The notes under the pieces were generated by a model. The model saw only the letters and a list, made by a program, of their open reading frames with translations. It ran no database searches and was not told where the DNA came from. A stretch of DNA of 64,000 nucleotides from Subtercola lobariae (lineage in GTDB: Bacteria > Actinomycetota > Actinomycetes > Actinomycetales > Microbacteriaceae), in NCBI RefSeq assembly GCF_014640255.1, contig NZ_BMGP01000001.1:620001-684000 (forward strand), in the 5' to 3' direction. Shown piece by piece: positions 49,052 to 60,065 of this stretch. Position 1 is the stretch's first letter; every line of letters starts with the position of its first letter. A program made the position numbers and the translations under genes.

Positions 49052-52000
49052 ATGACGATTGAGTTGACAGGGCGCGTCGAGACGAGAACGACGGAGGTTC
49101 CTGAAGTCGGCCAGCTCGCCAGCGCGCGAGGGGCCAAGTGGATCGTCACAGACGTCTCACAGCAAGCGCTCCGGCGCTCGAGCGCCGATGACGGCACCGC
49201 AGAACTTCAGCACGCGGTGTCACTGCAGTCCATCGAGGAAGAGCACTACGGCCGCGAGCTCACGGTGGTCTGGGAGCTCGAACCCGGCCGAGTCGTCATC
49301 CTCGGGCAGGGCCTCCCCATCACTATCGATCCGGCTCGCATTGACGACCCCACCACTTTCGCCGCGTACGTCGACGCCCTGCGATGGGGTGCGCTGACGT
49401 CCGCTGACGCACGTACGCTGCAGGCACCCTTTCGAAGCAGCGCGACGGTAGAGGCCTATCAGCTCGAGCCGCTTCGCCGTGCGCTCGACGCGCCTCGAGC
49501 AAGCTTGCTACTCGCCGATGACGTCGGTCTGGGAAAGACAGTCGAGGCGGGCCTGGTGGTTCAGGAGCTACTGCTGCGCCACCGCGCACGCTCGGTGATC
49601 GTTGTGTGCCCCGCCGGCTTGGTAATCAAGTGGAAAGAGGAAATGTCCGAGAAATTCGGGCTGACGTTCGAGATAATCAACTCGAACACGATGCGCGACT
49701 TCCGACGCCGGTTCGGCGTGCACGCCAACCCTTTCGTCGTATTCCCTCGCGTCATTGTCTCGATGTCCTGGTTGCCGTCCCCGCGAGCCGAGCGCTTGCT
49801 GCGCGATGTGTACGCGCGTGCTGACGACAAGCGCGTCGCCGACCGCTACGCCTTCGACGTCGTTATCATCGATGAGGCGCACCACGTAGCACCCTCAGCT
49901 CCTTCGCGTGGCGGTACCGACTCGAACCGATACGCGGTCGACAGCCAGAGAACGGTTGCTGTTCGTGAACTCGCCCGGCGCTGCGAGCACCGACTCTTCC
50001 TGAGCGCTACTCCGCATAACGGCTACACCGAGTCATTCACGGCTCTCATGGAGATGGTCGACCCACAGCGCTTTGCCCGAGGCGCCGACCTCGACCCACA
50101 GGCGCTGGCCCAAGTGGCGGTGCGGCGGCTGAAGAAGGACCTTCCCGACGAAGGGTTCCAGCTTCGAGAAGTACATGCGATGTTCTTTCAGCCAAGCGCT
50201 GATGAATCCGAAGCCTATGACCGGCTCATCGCCTTCGCGACGCGGCGCAACAAGGCCGTGAAGGCAGACAAGGGCAAGCGTGCCGCTGACCTTGCGACGC
50301 TGATCCTGAAGAAACGGTTCTTCTCCTCGCCGACCGCATTCGCCGCAACAGCGGAGACCTACCTCGCCACACGTCTGCGCGGCGACGATGACGTGGACAT
50401 GCCCGACTACGACGAAGTGCTGGGCGAGGAGGCCTCCGATGAAGAAGAAGGCCGCATCGAACAGCCAGAACTCGAGGCGCTCCGCAGCGCCAAACGTGCA
50501 CAGGTGCCGTTGACGGCGAAGGATGTCACCGATCTCGAGTGGCTCATCGACTGGGGATCGCGGTATGCGTCCTTGCCGGACACGAAGCTGCATGCGCTCA
50601 TCGACCAGATCCGAGCGCAGCTGCTCACGCCCGACGGAACCTGGCTCAACGAGCGTCTCGTCATCTTCACCGAGTACGTCGCCACGCTGCATTGGATCCG
50701 CGACGTCCTCAACGCCTTCGACCTCGGAGGCGACCGGCTCGCCGTGATCGAGGGGGCGACCGACGCCGACGAGCGCGAGCTCATCCGCGTGCGCTTCACC
50801 GAGGACCCGTCGAAAGACCCGGTGCGTGTTCTGCTGGCCACGGATGCCGCAGGCGAGGGCATCGACCTGCAGACCCACTGCCACAGACTCGTCAGCTTTG
50901 ACATCCCTTTCAACCCGAACCGGCTCGAGCAGCGTATCGGCCGCATCGACCGATACGGGCAGACCGAGCGCCCGCAGATCTACCATCCCGACCCTGAGGA
51001 CAAGTCGGCCGGGGCTTCGAATTACGCACGAGACACTGATTACCTCGCGCGCGTCGCTCGCAAGATTTCGCGGGTGCAGGAAGACCTCGGTTCGGCGGGC
51101 GACATCATCGACCCCGATATTCAACGGAATCTGGGGTACGGCAACATGCCGAGCCGTCCGAAGCCGGTCAGGGGATCGGGCGAACAGATCATCAATACAG
51201 TACTGAAGGGCGAGCATAACCTCGGGCGCGAGCTCACAACGCTCGCCGACCGGCTCGACGGATCCCGCGATCGCCTTCACTTGCATGGCCGCAACCTGCG
51301 CCGCGTACTCGAGGCTGGGCTGCGCGTCTCCGGCCAGCCCGGCCTGATCGAAGTCGTCGACGACGAGGAACAGGCTGACCTCTACGCGCTGCCTAGCGGC
51401 CTCGACCGCACGTGGACGCCGGGTCTCGAGGGACTGCGCACTCGATTGCATCCTGAGGTCACGCGCCCCATCACATTCGAGGGCGAAGACGCGAAGGGTC
51501 GAACCGACATCGTATACGCGCATCTCGGGCACCCGCTCATCCAGCGTGCCGCGCGAGAACTGCGTGGCCAGGTATGGACCCGCTCGAACCACATCCACGG
51601 TGTGAGTGCTGTCGTGATCGACGGACTGGAGCAGTCTTTCGTCGCCGGAGTAGTACGTCTTGTCGTCGTCGGCGATGGTGGCACCCGTCTCCATGAGGAA
51701 GTGTTCCTAGCCGGTACCCGACTCAGGCGTCGCCAGGAGATTGGGGTCGACAGAGCCGAAGAGCTTCTGGCCAGCGCGCTCGACGCCGAGCGGCTTGCAG
51801 CGCCAAGTCCTGCCGTTCTGGCCGGGCTCGCCGACCTCTGGAACGAGGATGACGCGGCGGACGGAGGTATCCGCCAGCGAGTCGCTGACGCAGTCGAGTC
51901 CCGCGCAGTGAAACTCCAAGCTGCGATTGGGCAGGATTTGGATAAGCGCAAGATCGCCGACCTCGGCCGAGTCGACGAAGTGTTCGCTCGATTCCGACAA

Positions 52001-52264
52001 ACGCTCGCTAATACCCTCGAAAACGCCGAATCGCGCAAACTTGAGCTCAAGCAGATGCTCTTCCACGAGGAACAACAGCAGCGCGAGAAAGACCTCGCGA
52101 ACATCCGTCGCCGGCTTGATGCGCTGACCGAGGAGCAGCGCGACGAACGCGAGGCGGTCTCCCGTCGGTACGCCAACCTGCAACCGCACACATTCGTTGC
52201 CGCGGTGGTTTTCGCCCTGAGCCCGGCAGATGCCGAGAAACTGGGGGAGAACAGTGGCAACTAA
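49052..52264 (+). CDS. drmD: DrmD, SNF2-like helicase of class 1 DISARM
   Basis: A 1,070-residue protein from ATG 49052 (GGGGAG upstream). The SNF2 ATPase has Walker A in LLADDVGLGKTVEAGLVVQE, motif II in VVIIDEAHHVAPSAP, motif III in FLSATPHNGYTE and the C-terminal helicase motifs LATDAAGEGIDLQTHC and RLEQRIGRIDRYGQTERPQI. A long C-terminal helical region (ALDAERLAAPSPAVLAGLAD) follows. DrmD marks class 1 DISARM. It overlaps drmMI by 11 bases. Confidence 0.9.
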   Translation: MTIELTGRVETRTTEVPEVGQLASARGAKWIVTDVSQQALRRSSADDGTAELQHAVSLQSIEEEHYGRELTVVWELEPGRVVILGQGLPITIDPARIDDPTTFAAYVDALRWGALTSADARTLQAPFRSSATVEAYQLEPLRRALDAPRASLLLADDVGLGKTVEAGLVVQELLLRHRARSVIVVCPAGLVIKWKEEMSEKFGLTFEIINSNTMRDFRRRFGVHANPFVVFPRVIVSMSWLPSPRAERLLRDVYARADDKRVADRYAFDVVIIDEAHHVAPSAPSRGGTDSNRYAVDSQRTVAVRELARRCEHRLFLSATPHNGYTESFTALMEMVDPQRFARGADLDPQALAQVAVRRLKKDLPDEGFQLREVHAMFFQPSADESEAYDRLIAFATRRNKAVKADKGKRAADLATLILKKRFFSSPTAFAATAETYLATRLRGDDDVDMPDYDEVLGEEASDEEEGRIEQPELEALRSAKRAQVPLTAKDVTDLEWLIDWGSRYASLPDTKLHALIDQIRAQLLTPDGTWLNERLVIFTEYVATLHWIRDVLNAFDLGGDRLAVIEGATDADERELIRVRFTEDPSKDPVRVLLATDAAGEGIDLQTHCHRLVSFDIPFNPNRLEQRIGRIDRYGQTERPQIYHPDPEDKSAGASNYARDTDYLARVARKISRVQEDLGSAGDIIDPDIQRNLGYGNMPSRPKPVRGSGEQIINTVLKGEHNLGRELTTLADRLDGSRDRLHLHGRNLRRVLEAGLRVSGQPGLIEVVDDEEQADLYALPSGLDRTWTPGLEGLRTRLHPEVTRPITFEGEDAKGRTDIVYAHLGHPLIQRAARELRGQVWTRSNHIHGVSAVVIDGLEQSFVAGVVRLVVVGDGGTRLHEEVFLAGTRLRRRQEIGVDRAEELLASALDAERLAAPSPAVLAGLADLWNEDDAADGGIRQRVADAVESRAVKLQAAIGQDLDKRKIADLGRVDEVFARFRQTLANTLENAESRKLELKQMLFHEEQQQREKDLANIRRRLDALTEEQRDEREAVSRRYANLQPHTFVAAVVFALSPADAEKLGENSGN

Positions 52265-55200
52265 GGATCCGTGGGAATGGCTCTCCCTCGTCGACATCGA
52301 CGGGCCGTTCCTCTCCAAGTCGGCGTTGAAGTCCGTATTCCCGTCGGGGCTCGACCGGCCGTTCAACGCAATCGACGACGTCAACAGCACGTTCGTGTAC
52401 GAGCACACCCTCTGGGCCAAGGCCTGGACTGATCGACACGGTCGAACGGATGTCTCCGGCGGGCTCGGCTGGCGCGACCGCTGGGTCACGGCGGTGCTTC
52501 GCGACCTGCTGCAGTGGGGCGAGCACCTCGTCGAGAACCCCGACCCCACACTCGTCGCAAGCTCGCCGGACGGCGACGTGACGGTGCGCCCGTGGGCCGC
52601 ACTCGACGTCGGCAATGGTCCTGCAGCGCTCGTCGTGGTCGTCGATCCGACGGAGGATCTCCACCGGATCGGTTCCGACGGCTGGGCCGCGGACTCGATC
52701 GACCGCACTGCCGCCCTGCTGCGCGAAACCGGAATCACCGCCGGCCTCGTCACGGACGGACGTTGGTGGGGGATCGTCTCAGCGGTTAGCGGCGTCATCA
52801 CCGCGAGCGGCGTGTTCGACTCGCTAATCTGGAGGGGGGAGCGGGGCAGCCGCGATGCTTTTTTTGCTCTTGTTGGCCTGGTCTCGCTCGCTGGCGGAGC
52901 CTCGGAGAAACGGCTCCCGATGCTGTTCGAGGCGAGCGTCGCCAGCGCCGAGGCGATCACCGAGGCCCTGGGTGACCAGGTTCGTCGCGCTGTCGAGCTC
53001 GTTTTGCAGGCCATGTCGGAATCACATCTGCGTGCCCTCGCGAACGGTGAGGATTCCCCGCTGCCCGGGGACTCCAAGGAGGTGTACGAGGCTGCCGTGT
53101 CCGTGCTGATGCGTGTCGTGTTCCTACTGTTCGCCGAGGAACGCGGGCTCCTGCCGCAGCATCAGATGTACCGCGACTCCTACGCCATCGCCGGTGTCCG
53201 CGTCGACCTAGAACGCGAGGCGCAGAACGACACCGAAGAGGCTCTCGACCACACGTGGGAGACCTGGCATCGCCTGCTCGCCGCGAGCACCGCCATCTAC
53301 TCGGGCGCCACCTTCGAGGACACCCGCATGCCGGCCTACGGCGGCTCGATGTTCGACCCCACACGCTTCCCCTGGCTCCGCTCGACCAACGCGCAAGGAT
53401 TGCTCACTGTGCGCGTCTCCGACCGGGTCATGCTCAAGGTACTCCAGGCCGTACAGATCGCCCACGTCGGCGGTGAGGCCCGCCAGCTTTCATTTCGCGA
53501 CCTCGACGTCGAACAGATCGGCTACGTCTACGAAGGCTTGCTCGGCTACTCCGCCGAGTACACCACTGATGTCGTCGTCGGCCTGCATGGCAAGAGCGGC
53601 TACGAACCCGAGATCGCGCTCACCGAACTGAACGAACTCGTCGGCGCCGCTACCAGCGGCGCCGACTTCGCAAAGAAGCTCACCGACCACCTCAGCAAGT
53701 CCCAGGCCAATGCGAAGCCAGCGACAGCACGTCAGATCGCCAAAGCGTTCGAAGCCGACGAGGCGACGAATGTCGCGGACGCCCGCACTCGCCTACGGTA
53801 CGTGCTACTCGGCCGCACCGACATCGTCGACCAGCTCGCCCCGCTCCATGCGCTGATCCGCAACGATTTGCGCGACTTCCCTTACGTCGTGCCCGCAGGC
53901 GGCCTGGTGATGACGGAATCCGCGCAACGCGCCAACACAGGCACCCACTACACCCCGCGCTCGCTCGCGGAGGAAGTGGTGCTACACGCGCTCGAACCGC
54001 TCGTGTATTCGCCAGGCCCCCTCGACACCGAGAATCAGGACGATTGGGTGCTGAAGAGCTCCACCGAGATCCTCAACCTCAAAGTGGCTGACATCGCCGC
54101 CGGGTCGGGAGCCTTCCTCGTCGCTGCCGCACGATACCTGGCCGGGCGGGTCATTGAGGCCAGATCGAAGGAGGGCCTGACGATCGATGAGAATGAGGAT
54201 GTCAAAAGGTGGGCGATCCGCGAAGTCGTCGCCCGGTGTCTCTATGGTGCGGACATCAATGGCATGGCCGTTGAGATGTGCAAACTGTCGCTCTGGCTCG
54301 TCTCGATGGACCCAGGCAAGCCCTTCTCGTTCGTCGATGACCGTGTCTTCCACGGCAACTCGCTGCTCGGCGTCACGGCCGAACGGCAGCTCCGCTCGCA
54401 GCATATTGACCCTGGGCGCAGCCGCCTCTTACCGTCAAAACTCTTGCAGCTCGATGTCGACAGCGATTTGGAGAAGGCGGCGCAGCTGCGCCGGGAACTT
54501 TCCAGTGGGCAAGTTGACAACGCCGACCGGATGCGGTCCACACGCGCCAAGCGAAAGCTCTTGGAGGAGTCGCGCGGGGTCACCGCAAAACTCCGCGACA
54601 TTGCCGACGGCATCATCGCGGCCGGATTGCTGGAGGGTGGCCACCCCGGGCGTGCCCTTGAGGCCCGATACAACGAGCTCGCTGACGCGCTCTTTGCCGC
54701 GCACCCCCCGAACCGCGGCGACAGTGATCGCAATCAGCTCGATGCGATCCTCAATGCCGGACTTACACCGGAGGTTGAGGTCGGAGCGAGGCGTTGGAGA
54801 CCTTTACATTGGATCATCGAAACGCCTGACGTTCTCATCGATCGTGGCGGTTTTGACGCCATAATCGGAAACCCGCCATTTCTCGGCGGAAAAAGAGTGT
54901 CGGGAGCTGTGGGAAGCAATGTGCGCGAGTGGCTCGTGAACCAAGTTGCCCACGGCAGGAAGGGAAATGCCGATCTAGCTGCGAGTTTCTTCTTGCGGGC
55001 CAGTCAATTGCTAAGACCGGATACAGGAGTTCTGGGTCTCATCGGTACGAATACAATCGCTCAAGGGGAGACGCGGGTTGTGGGCCTGCTGCCCATATCG
55101 ACGAGAATGCGTATTGTTCGCAGCGTTCGGAGCGCCCCTTGGCCGTCGAGATCTGCCAGCCTGAGTTATGCAGCGGTGTGGTGTTCGATGCGCTCTCCGA

Positions 55201-56315
55201 GCGAAGGTGTGTTCTGCGTCGCGGACGGCGTTAGAGTTCCGAAGATTTCCTCCTTTCTTGAGGCGGAGGGCCGCGTTCGCGGCGAACCACGACGCCTCCA
55301 TGAGAACGCTCGGCTTGTATTTCAGGGCTCGATCGTAGTTGGGCGTGGGTTTGTGCTGACGGAGCCAGAGAGGGATTCGATGTTTGAGGCATTCGATCGC
55401 TCAAGATTGAGCGAAGTGGTAGTGCCTTACCTGACGGGCGAGGATCTCAATTCTCGTCCCGACTCATCCGCAAGTCGGTTTGTCGTGAACTTCCGTGACT
55501 TGACCCTTGATGCTGCTCAGCTATACGGCCCAGCGTTTGAACGTGTGCGTAGTCTGGTGAGGCCGGAACGTCAGCGGCTCAACAGTGCCGGCAAATATGT
55601 CTTGCGCAAACCACTGCCGGAAAAATGGTGGCAGTTCGCCGAGAAGTCCAACGGTCTCTACTCGCGGATCAGGGGTCAAAGCCACGTGATTGCTATGTCC
55701 TTTGTGAGCAAAGCTGTTGTCCCGATGCGAATTCCGAATCGTGGCGTATTCAGTCACAAGCTTGCCGTCTTTGTTGATGACTCTTACGAGAATCTGGGTC
55801 TCCTATCCTCTTCCGTCCATCAACTTTGGGCTATTTCTCTGTCCTCGACGCTTGAAGATCGAGTCAGCTACTCGCCTTCTGATTCATTTTAAACTCTGCC
55901 ACGGCCAAACGCGTCCACCGAACTCAGCCTCTGCGGTGAAGTGCTCGATCGCGAGCGAAGGGAGATCATGTTCCGTCGCCAGCTTGGAATCACAGCTCTT
56001 TATAACCTCGTAAATGACCCGACGGTCGCCAGTGATCCCGACGTCAACCAAGTCCGTAAACTTCATCGCGACATCGACGTATCGATGATGCAGGCTTACG
56101 GATGGACTGACATCGCGCTCGAACATGGCTTCCACGTCTATCGACAGATGGAGCGATTCACCGTGAGCCCGGATGCGCGTGTTGAAATCTTGGATCGACT
56201 ACTTGAGGAGAACCACCGCCGTTCGGCGCTCGAGACCGGTGTAGGCGAAAAGCCGACGCCGTCATCTGAGCTTGCGCTGGATCCGGGGTCAACCCCGGAA
56301 GGAGCGATGTTCTAA
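52254..56315 (+). pseudogene. drmMI: DrmMI, adenine methyltransferase of class 1 DISARM, interrupted by TAA
   Basis: Starts at GTG 52254 (GGGGGAG upstream). The methyltransferase shows VADIAAGSGAFLVAAARYLA (motif I) and FDAIIGNPPFLGGKR (N-P-P-F). At 55890-55892 an in-frame TAA interrupts the sequence after YSPSDSF, but the same frame stays open to 56315 and encodes the normal family end (TLPRPNASTELSLCGEVLDR, REIMFRRQLGITALYNLVND, RVEILDRLLEENHRR). The family usually reads F-E-T-L here (TTCGAA against TTTTAA observed). From about 54,780 GC content drops, suggesting an exchanged specificity region. The full product would have about 1,353 residues. Confidence 0.85.
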
Positions 56316-59300
56316 GTGACAACCGAGATCACCTCCGGCACGACAGCGAGTTCTGCGAAGGTACGCGACGAGCTCATTAGCCTGCTCCAGCGCGATTTGA
56401 TGGGCCCGTGGGGCGGCATGGACGAAACGATCAGCGGCACGCCGCGCGGCCGATACCTCGTTGGTGCGCTCGCGCCGGTGTCGATCGGCGACGACGACCC
56501 GGTGACGCTTCCGGTGCGCGAGCATCCACCCACTGTGGATGTCGAGAGCCCGGGCGACTTTCGCGACTCAGAGGGCACAGCGGTCGTAGACACAGCCGCG
56601 ACGCGTGACGTCAAAGGCGTGCTTGAGGAAGCGGACGAGACGATTGCCGACGCAGGCGGCGCCGACACAGATGACGACCGCGGCCCCGAGTCCAAGCTAA
56701 TCGCGCCCTCGTCCATGGGGCTGCGGTTCCAGGTCAGTCCTAAGGTAAACAGTCTCGTGTTCACGGCCCGCTGGGGGCAGTACGAGTCGCGTCGAACGAC
56801 CGACGAAGACGGCTACACCAAGACCTACAACGACCGTATCGGTCATGCCGAGTCGCGAACGATCGACATCTCGGCTATCGAGCCGAGAACGACCCATACC
56901 GATGTGATCGTCGAGGGCCACGTCGCCATCTCGGTTGAGGTGTTCGAGCACGACGGCCTGCGCGTGATTGAAGCCGCGCTACAGAACACCAAGGTCACCG
57001 GCAAGGAGTTGCCACCACGTGTTTGGCTCTTCCAGACCGAGCTGGAGGTGAGCGCTCCCGACGGTGAGGCGGTGTTTCAGCCGACGCGCGATGCACTCGA
57101 GAACGCGCGCGACTTCGGCGACGCAGAGGTACTGCAGCTCGACCTGCTCTACCGCGACCGCCTCGAATTCGCCGTTGGCCGCACAGCCTCCGCCACGTGG
57201 ACGCTGCCCGAACCGGACTCCCGCCGCGCCATAGCCGTGCGCACTACCTGGCTGCCGAGCGCAGACGTTCCACAGACGCTCGCGCCATCCATCGAAGGCG
57301 CTGAGATGAGCATGCGATTGCTGATGGACGCGGCACCCGAACAGCTCGACGAATACCTCACCCCATTGATCGACGGCTATAACGACTGGCTCGGCGAGCG
57401 GTGCGTCGACGCGCGCGCGCTTCCCGAGCACCTTCACGAAGTCGCCGAAAGCGGGGTCAAGGACGGAGAAGACGCACTGAAGCGTCTCCGTGAGGGACTC
57501 GCCCTCCTGACAGACACCGCCTCGGATGCTCCGAACAGCGCGCAGGCGCGGCAGGCTTTCGCGTTCATGAACCGCACCATGCGCGATCAGCGGATCCGCT
57601 CCCAGATTGCAGGACTCCGAGCGGCCGATCGGGCACTGACGGTGGCCGAGGCGACCGCGGCGATCGAGTCCAAGGGGGATATTGCTGCGTCCTGGCGCGC
57701 GTTCCAGCTCGCGTTCATCATGATGCAACTGCCATCGATCGTCGACCCGACGGTGCCGCGGCGGTCCGGTGACATGCCCCGGGCGGAGCTGCTGTTCTTC
57801 CCGACCGGCGGTGGCAAGACCGAGGCCTACCTCGGGCTCGCGGCCTTCACGTTCGGCATCCGCCGACTGCAGGGAGTGATCGAGACGCCAGGCGGAGTCA
57901 TCGACGGCCGCGATGGGGTGGCCGTGCTGATGCGATACACCCTACGGCTGCTTACGTCACAGCAGTTCCTACGTGCGACCACGCTCATGTGCGCGGCTGA
58001 GATCGTGCGGCGTGAAGACCCAGCGACCTGGGGAGCTGAACCGTTCCGGATCGGACTCTGGGTCGGTTCGAGCGTGAGTCCGAAGCGGTTCGCCGAGGCC
58101 GAGCAGCAGGTCAAGGACGTGCGCAACGACGACGGCAAAACGGCATACGGGCTCACCGTGCTTCAATTCAGCAGTTGCCCCTGGTGCGGCACGCCGATCA
58201 ACCCGAAGGCGGATGTCGTCGCTGTGAAGGCGACCCAGCGCATTCACGTCTACTGCGGAGATAAGCTCGGCGCCTGCCCGTTCTCCGCCGGCGGCACCGT
58301 CGCGGACGGCCTGCCGGTTCTCACCGTCGATGACGAGATCTATCGGAATCCGCCGACGTTTCTGCTCGCCACCGTCGACAAGTTCGCGCGGCTCGCTCGC
58401 GAAGGCGAGGCGGCGAGCCTTTTCGGGTACGTGTCGAAGCGGTGCGAACGGCACGGCTACAAGCATCCGGACACCGCCTCGACGGTGTGCAACGCGAACG
58501 ATCACGCTTCAAAGTTGGAAGGCGGTCGAAATTACCCGAAAGCGTCGGTCAAGGCCGTCGATCGCCTTCGGCCGCCGGACCTTATCATTCAGGATGAGTT
58601 GCACCTCATCACCGGTGCCCTCGGGACGGCTGTTGGGCTGTTCGAAGCGGCCGTCGATACTCTCTCGACATGGGAGATCGGTGCTACTGACGATGCGGCG
58701 TTGGTGAAACCACTGGTCATCGCTTCGACAGCGACCGTCCGAAATGCCCGCGACCAGGTGCAGAAGCTCTACGCGCGGCGGGTGCAGATCTTCCCTCCGC
58801 AGGTACTCTCGGTCACCGATACCTTCTTCTCCGCGGAAGAGCCGATCACACCCGAAAAGCCTGGACGCCGCTACATCGGTGTGTGCGCCCATGGTGCGCG
58901 GCTCACCCTCGCTGAGATCCGGGTCAGCGAGATACTCCTCCTCGCTGGGCAGAAACTGTTCGACGAGCATGGCGAAGCGGCGGAGCCGTATGCCACCCTC
59001 GTCGACTACTTCTCTGCCACTCGCGAGCTTGCCGGCATGCGCCGATATCTTGAGGACGACATCGTCACCCGCACCAGCAACCCGGACAAGGACTCGGGCT
59101 ACCCTCGCCGGGGTTCGAGCGGATTACGGATCGGTGAACTCACGTCCCGCATTTCGTCGTCGGACATCTCAGCGACGCTGACCAATCTCGCGGTGCCGTT
59201 CGATCCCGAAAGAGACACGACGCAAGCAAAGCAGCAATACGGGGCTCAAGCGGCTGCGGCCAAGGCGGCGGGAAAGAAGCTCAAGTCGCGAGACGCTTTC

Positions 59301-60065
59301 CCTTACGATGTCGTGCTCGCGACCTCCATGCTCCAGGTCGGCGTAGACGTGCCACGCCTGGGGCTGATGCTTGTGGTCGGCCAGCCAAAAAACACCGCAG
59401 AGTACATTCAAGCGTCGTCGCGTGTCGGTCGTGAAGCCTCTAAGCCCGGTCTCGTGGTGACACTCGCCAACCGCTCGCGACCACGAGACATGGCTCACTG
59501 CGAACAGTTCCAGCACTACCACGAGACGTTCTACGCGCACGTCGAGGCGCTCTCGGTGACGCCTTTCTCCGATGCGGCGCTCGAGCGCGGGTTGACGGGC
59601 TTATTGGTCTCTGCGGCGCGCGTCGCCGACGGGCGGAGCACCCCGTCGCTGTCATCGGAGACAGGGGCAGGCTCGATCGCGATCCGACGACCGTTCGTCG
59701 ACACGCTGGTCGACCGGATCGTCAAGCGGATCGCGGTAGCGAGCCAGGATGATGATGTGGCCGAAGCCGCACGCGGCAAATTGATCCTTCGCCTCGACAA
59801 ATGGACCGACGAGTCAGATAAATGGTCGGGTGCGCTCACTTACCAGAAGGACACCGTGGCCGGCGGTCAGATCGTCTCCCCCCTTCTCGTCAGCCCCGAG
59901 ACCGTGGCACCCGACGAGAACAGCCGCCTGTTCCAAGTGGCGAATTCCATGCGCGAGGTACAGCCGGAAATCAATTTGCTAGTCACACCGTTCGTCGGAA
60001 AGCTTGCTGAACCCATTACGTCTGCGGCACCGAAATGGGTATTTGCGGAGAAGGAACCGAAATGA
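56316..60065 (+). CDS. drmA: DrmA, DISARM helicase
   Basis: A 1,249-residue protein starting at GTG 56316, directly after the drmMI stop, with GGAAGGAG nine bases upstream. It has Walker A in ELLFFPTGGGKTEAYLGLAA, the D-E-L-H motif in LIIQDELHLITGALGT, and a C-terminal helicase part with ATSMLQVGVDVPRLGLMLVV and EYIQASSRVGREASKPGLVV. A four-cysteine region (CPWCGTPINP ... CGDKLGACPFS) lies in the middle. DrmA and DrmB form a DNA-sensing complex in studied DISARM. It overlaps drmB by four bases. Confidence 0.92.
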   Translation: MTTEITSGTTASSAKVRDELISLLQRDLMGPWGGMDETISGTPRGRYLVGALAPVSIGDDDPVTLPVREHPPTVDVESPGDFRDSEGTAVVDTAATRDVKGVLEEADETIADAGGADTDDDRGPESKLIAPSSMGLRFQVSPKVNSLVFTARWGQYESRRTTDEDGYTKTYNDRIGHAESRTIDISAIEPRTTHTDVIVEGHVAISVEVFEHDGLRVIEAALQNTKVTGKELPPRVWLFQTELEVSAPDGEAVFQPTRDALENARDFGDAEVLQLDLLYRDRLEFAVGRTASATWTLPEPDSRRAIAVRTTWLPSADVPQTLAPSIEGAEMSMRLLMDAAPEQLDEYLTPLIDGYNDWLGERCVDARALPEHLHEVAESGVKDGEDALKRLREGLALLTDTASDAPNSAQARQAFAFMNRTMRDQRIRSQIAGLRAADRALTVAEATAAIESKGDIAASWRAFQLAFIMMQLPSIVDPTVPRRSGDMPRAELLFFPTGGGKTEAYLGLAAFTFGIRRLQGVIETPGGVIDGRDGVAVLMRYTLRLLTSQQFLRATTLMCAAEIVRREDPATWGAEPFRIGLWVGSSVSPKRFAEAEQQVKDVRNDDGKTAYGLTVLQFSSCPWCGTPINPKADVVAVKATQRIHVYCGDKLGACPFSAGGTVADGLPVLTVDDEIYRNPPTFLLATVDKFARLAREGEAASLFGYVSKRCERHGYKHPDTASTVCNANDHASKLEGGRNYPKASVKAVDRLRPPDLIIQDELHLITGALGTAVGLFEAAVDTLSTWEIGATDDAALVKPLVIASTATVRNARDQVQKLYARRVQIFPPQVLSVTDTFFSAEEPITPEKPGRRYIGVCAHGARLTLAEIRVSEILLLAGQKLFDEHGEAAEPYATLVDYFSATRELAGMRRYLEDDIVTRTSNPDKDSGYPRRGSSGLRIGELTSRISSSDISATLTNLAVPFDPERDTTQAKQQYGAQAAAAKAAGKKLKSRDAFPYDVVLATSMLQVGVDVPRLGLMLVVGQPKNTAEYIQASSRVGREASKPGLVVTLANRSRPRDMAHCEQFQHYHETFYAHVEALSVTPFSDAALERGLTGLLVSAARVADGRSTPSLSSETGAGSIAIRRPFVDTLVDRIVKRIAVASQDDDVAEAARGKLILRLDKWTDESDKWSGALTYQKDTVAGGQIVSPLLVSPETVAPDENSRLFQVANSMREVQPEINLLVTPFVGKLAEPITSAAPKWVFAEKEPK

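Noticed and set aside
50033-51694. Minus-strand open frame of 553 codons inside drmD
   Set aside because: Antisense of the well-supported SNF2 helicase; its composition is that of a shadow frame.
55941-56315. An independent small gene between drmMI and drmA
   Set aside because: It is in the same frame as drmMI and its sequence is the expected C-terminus of that methylase, so it is the cut-off part of the gene.
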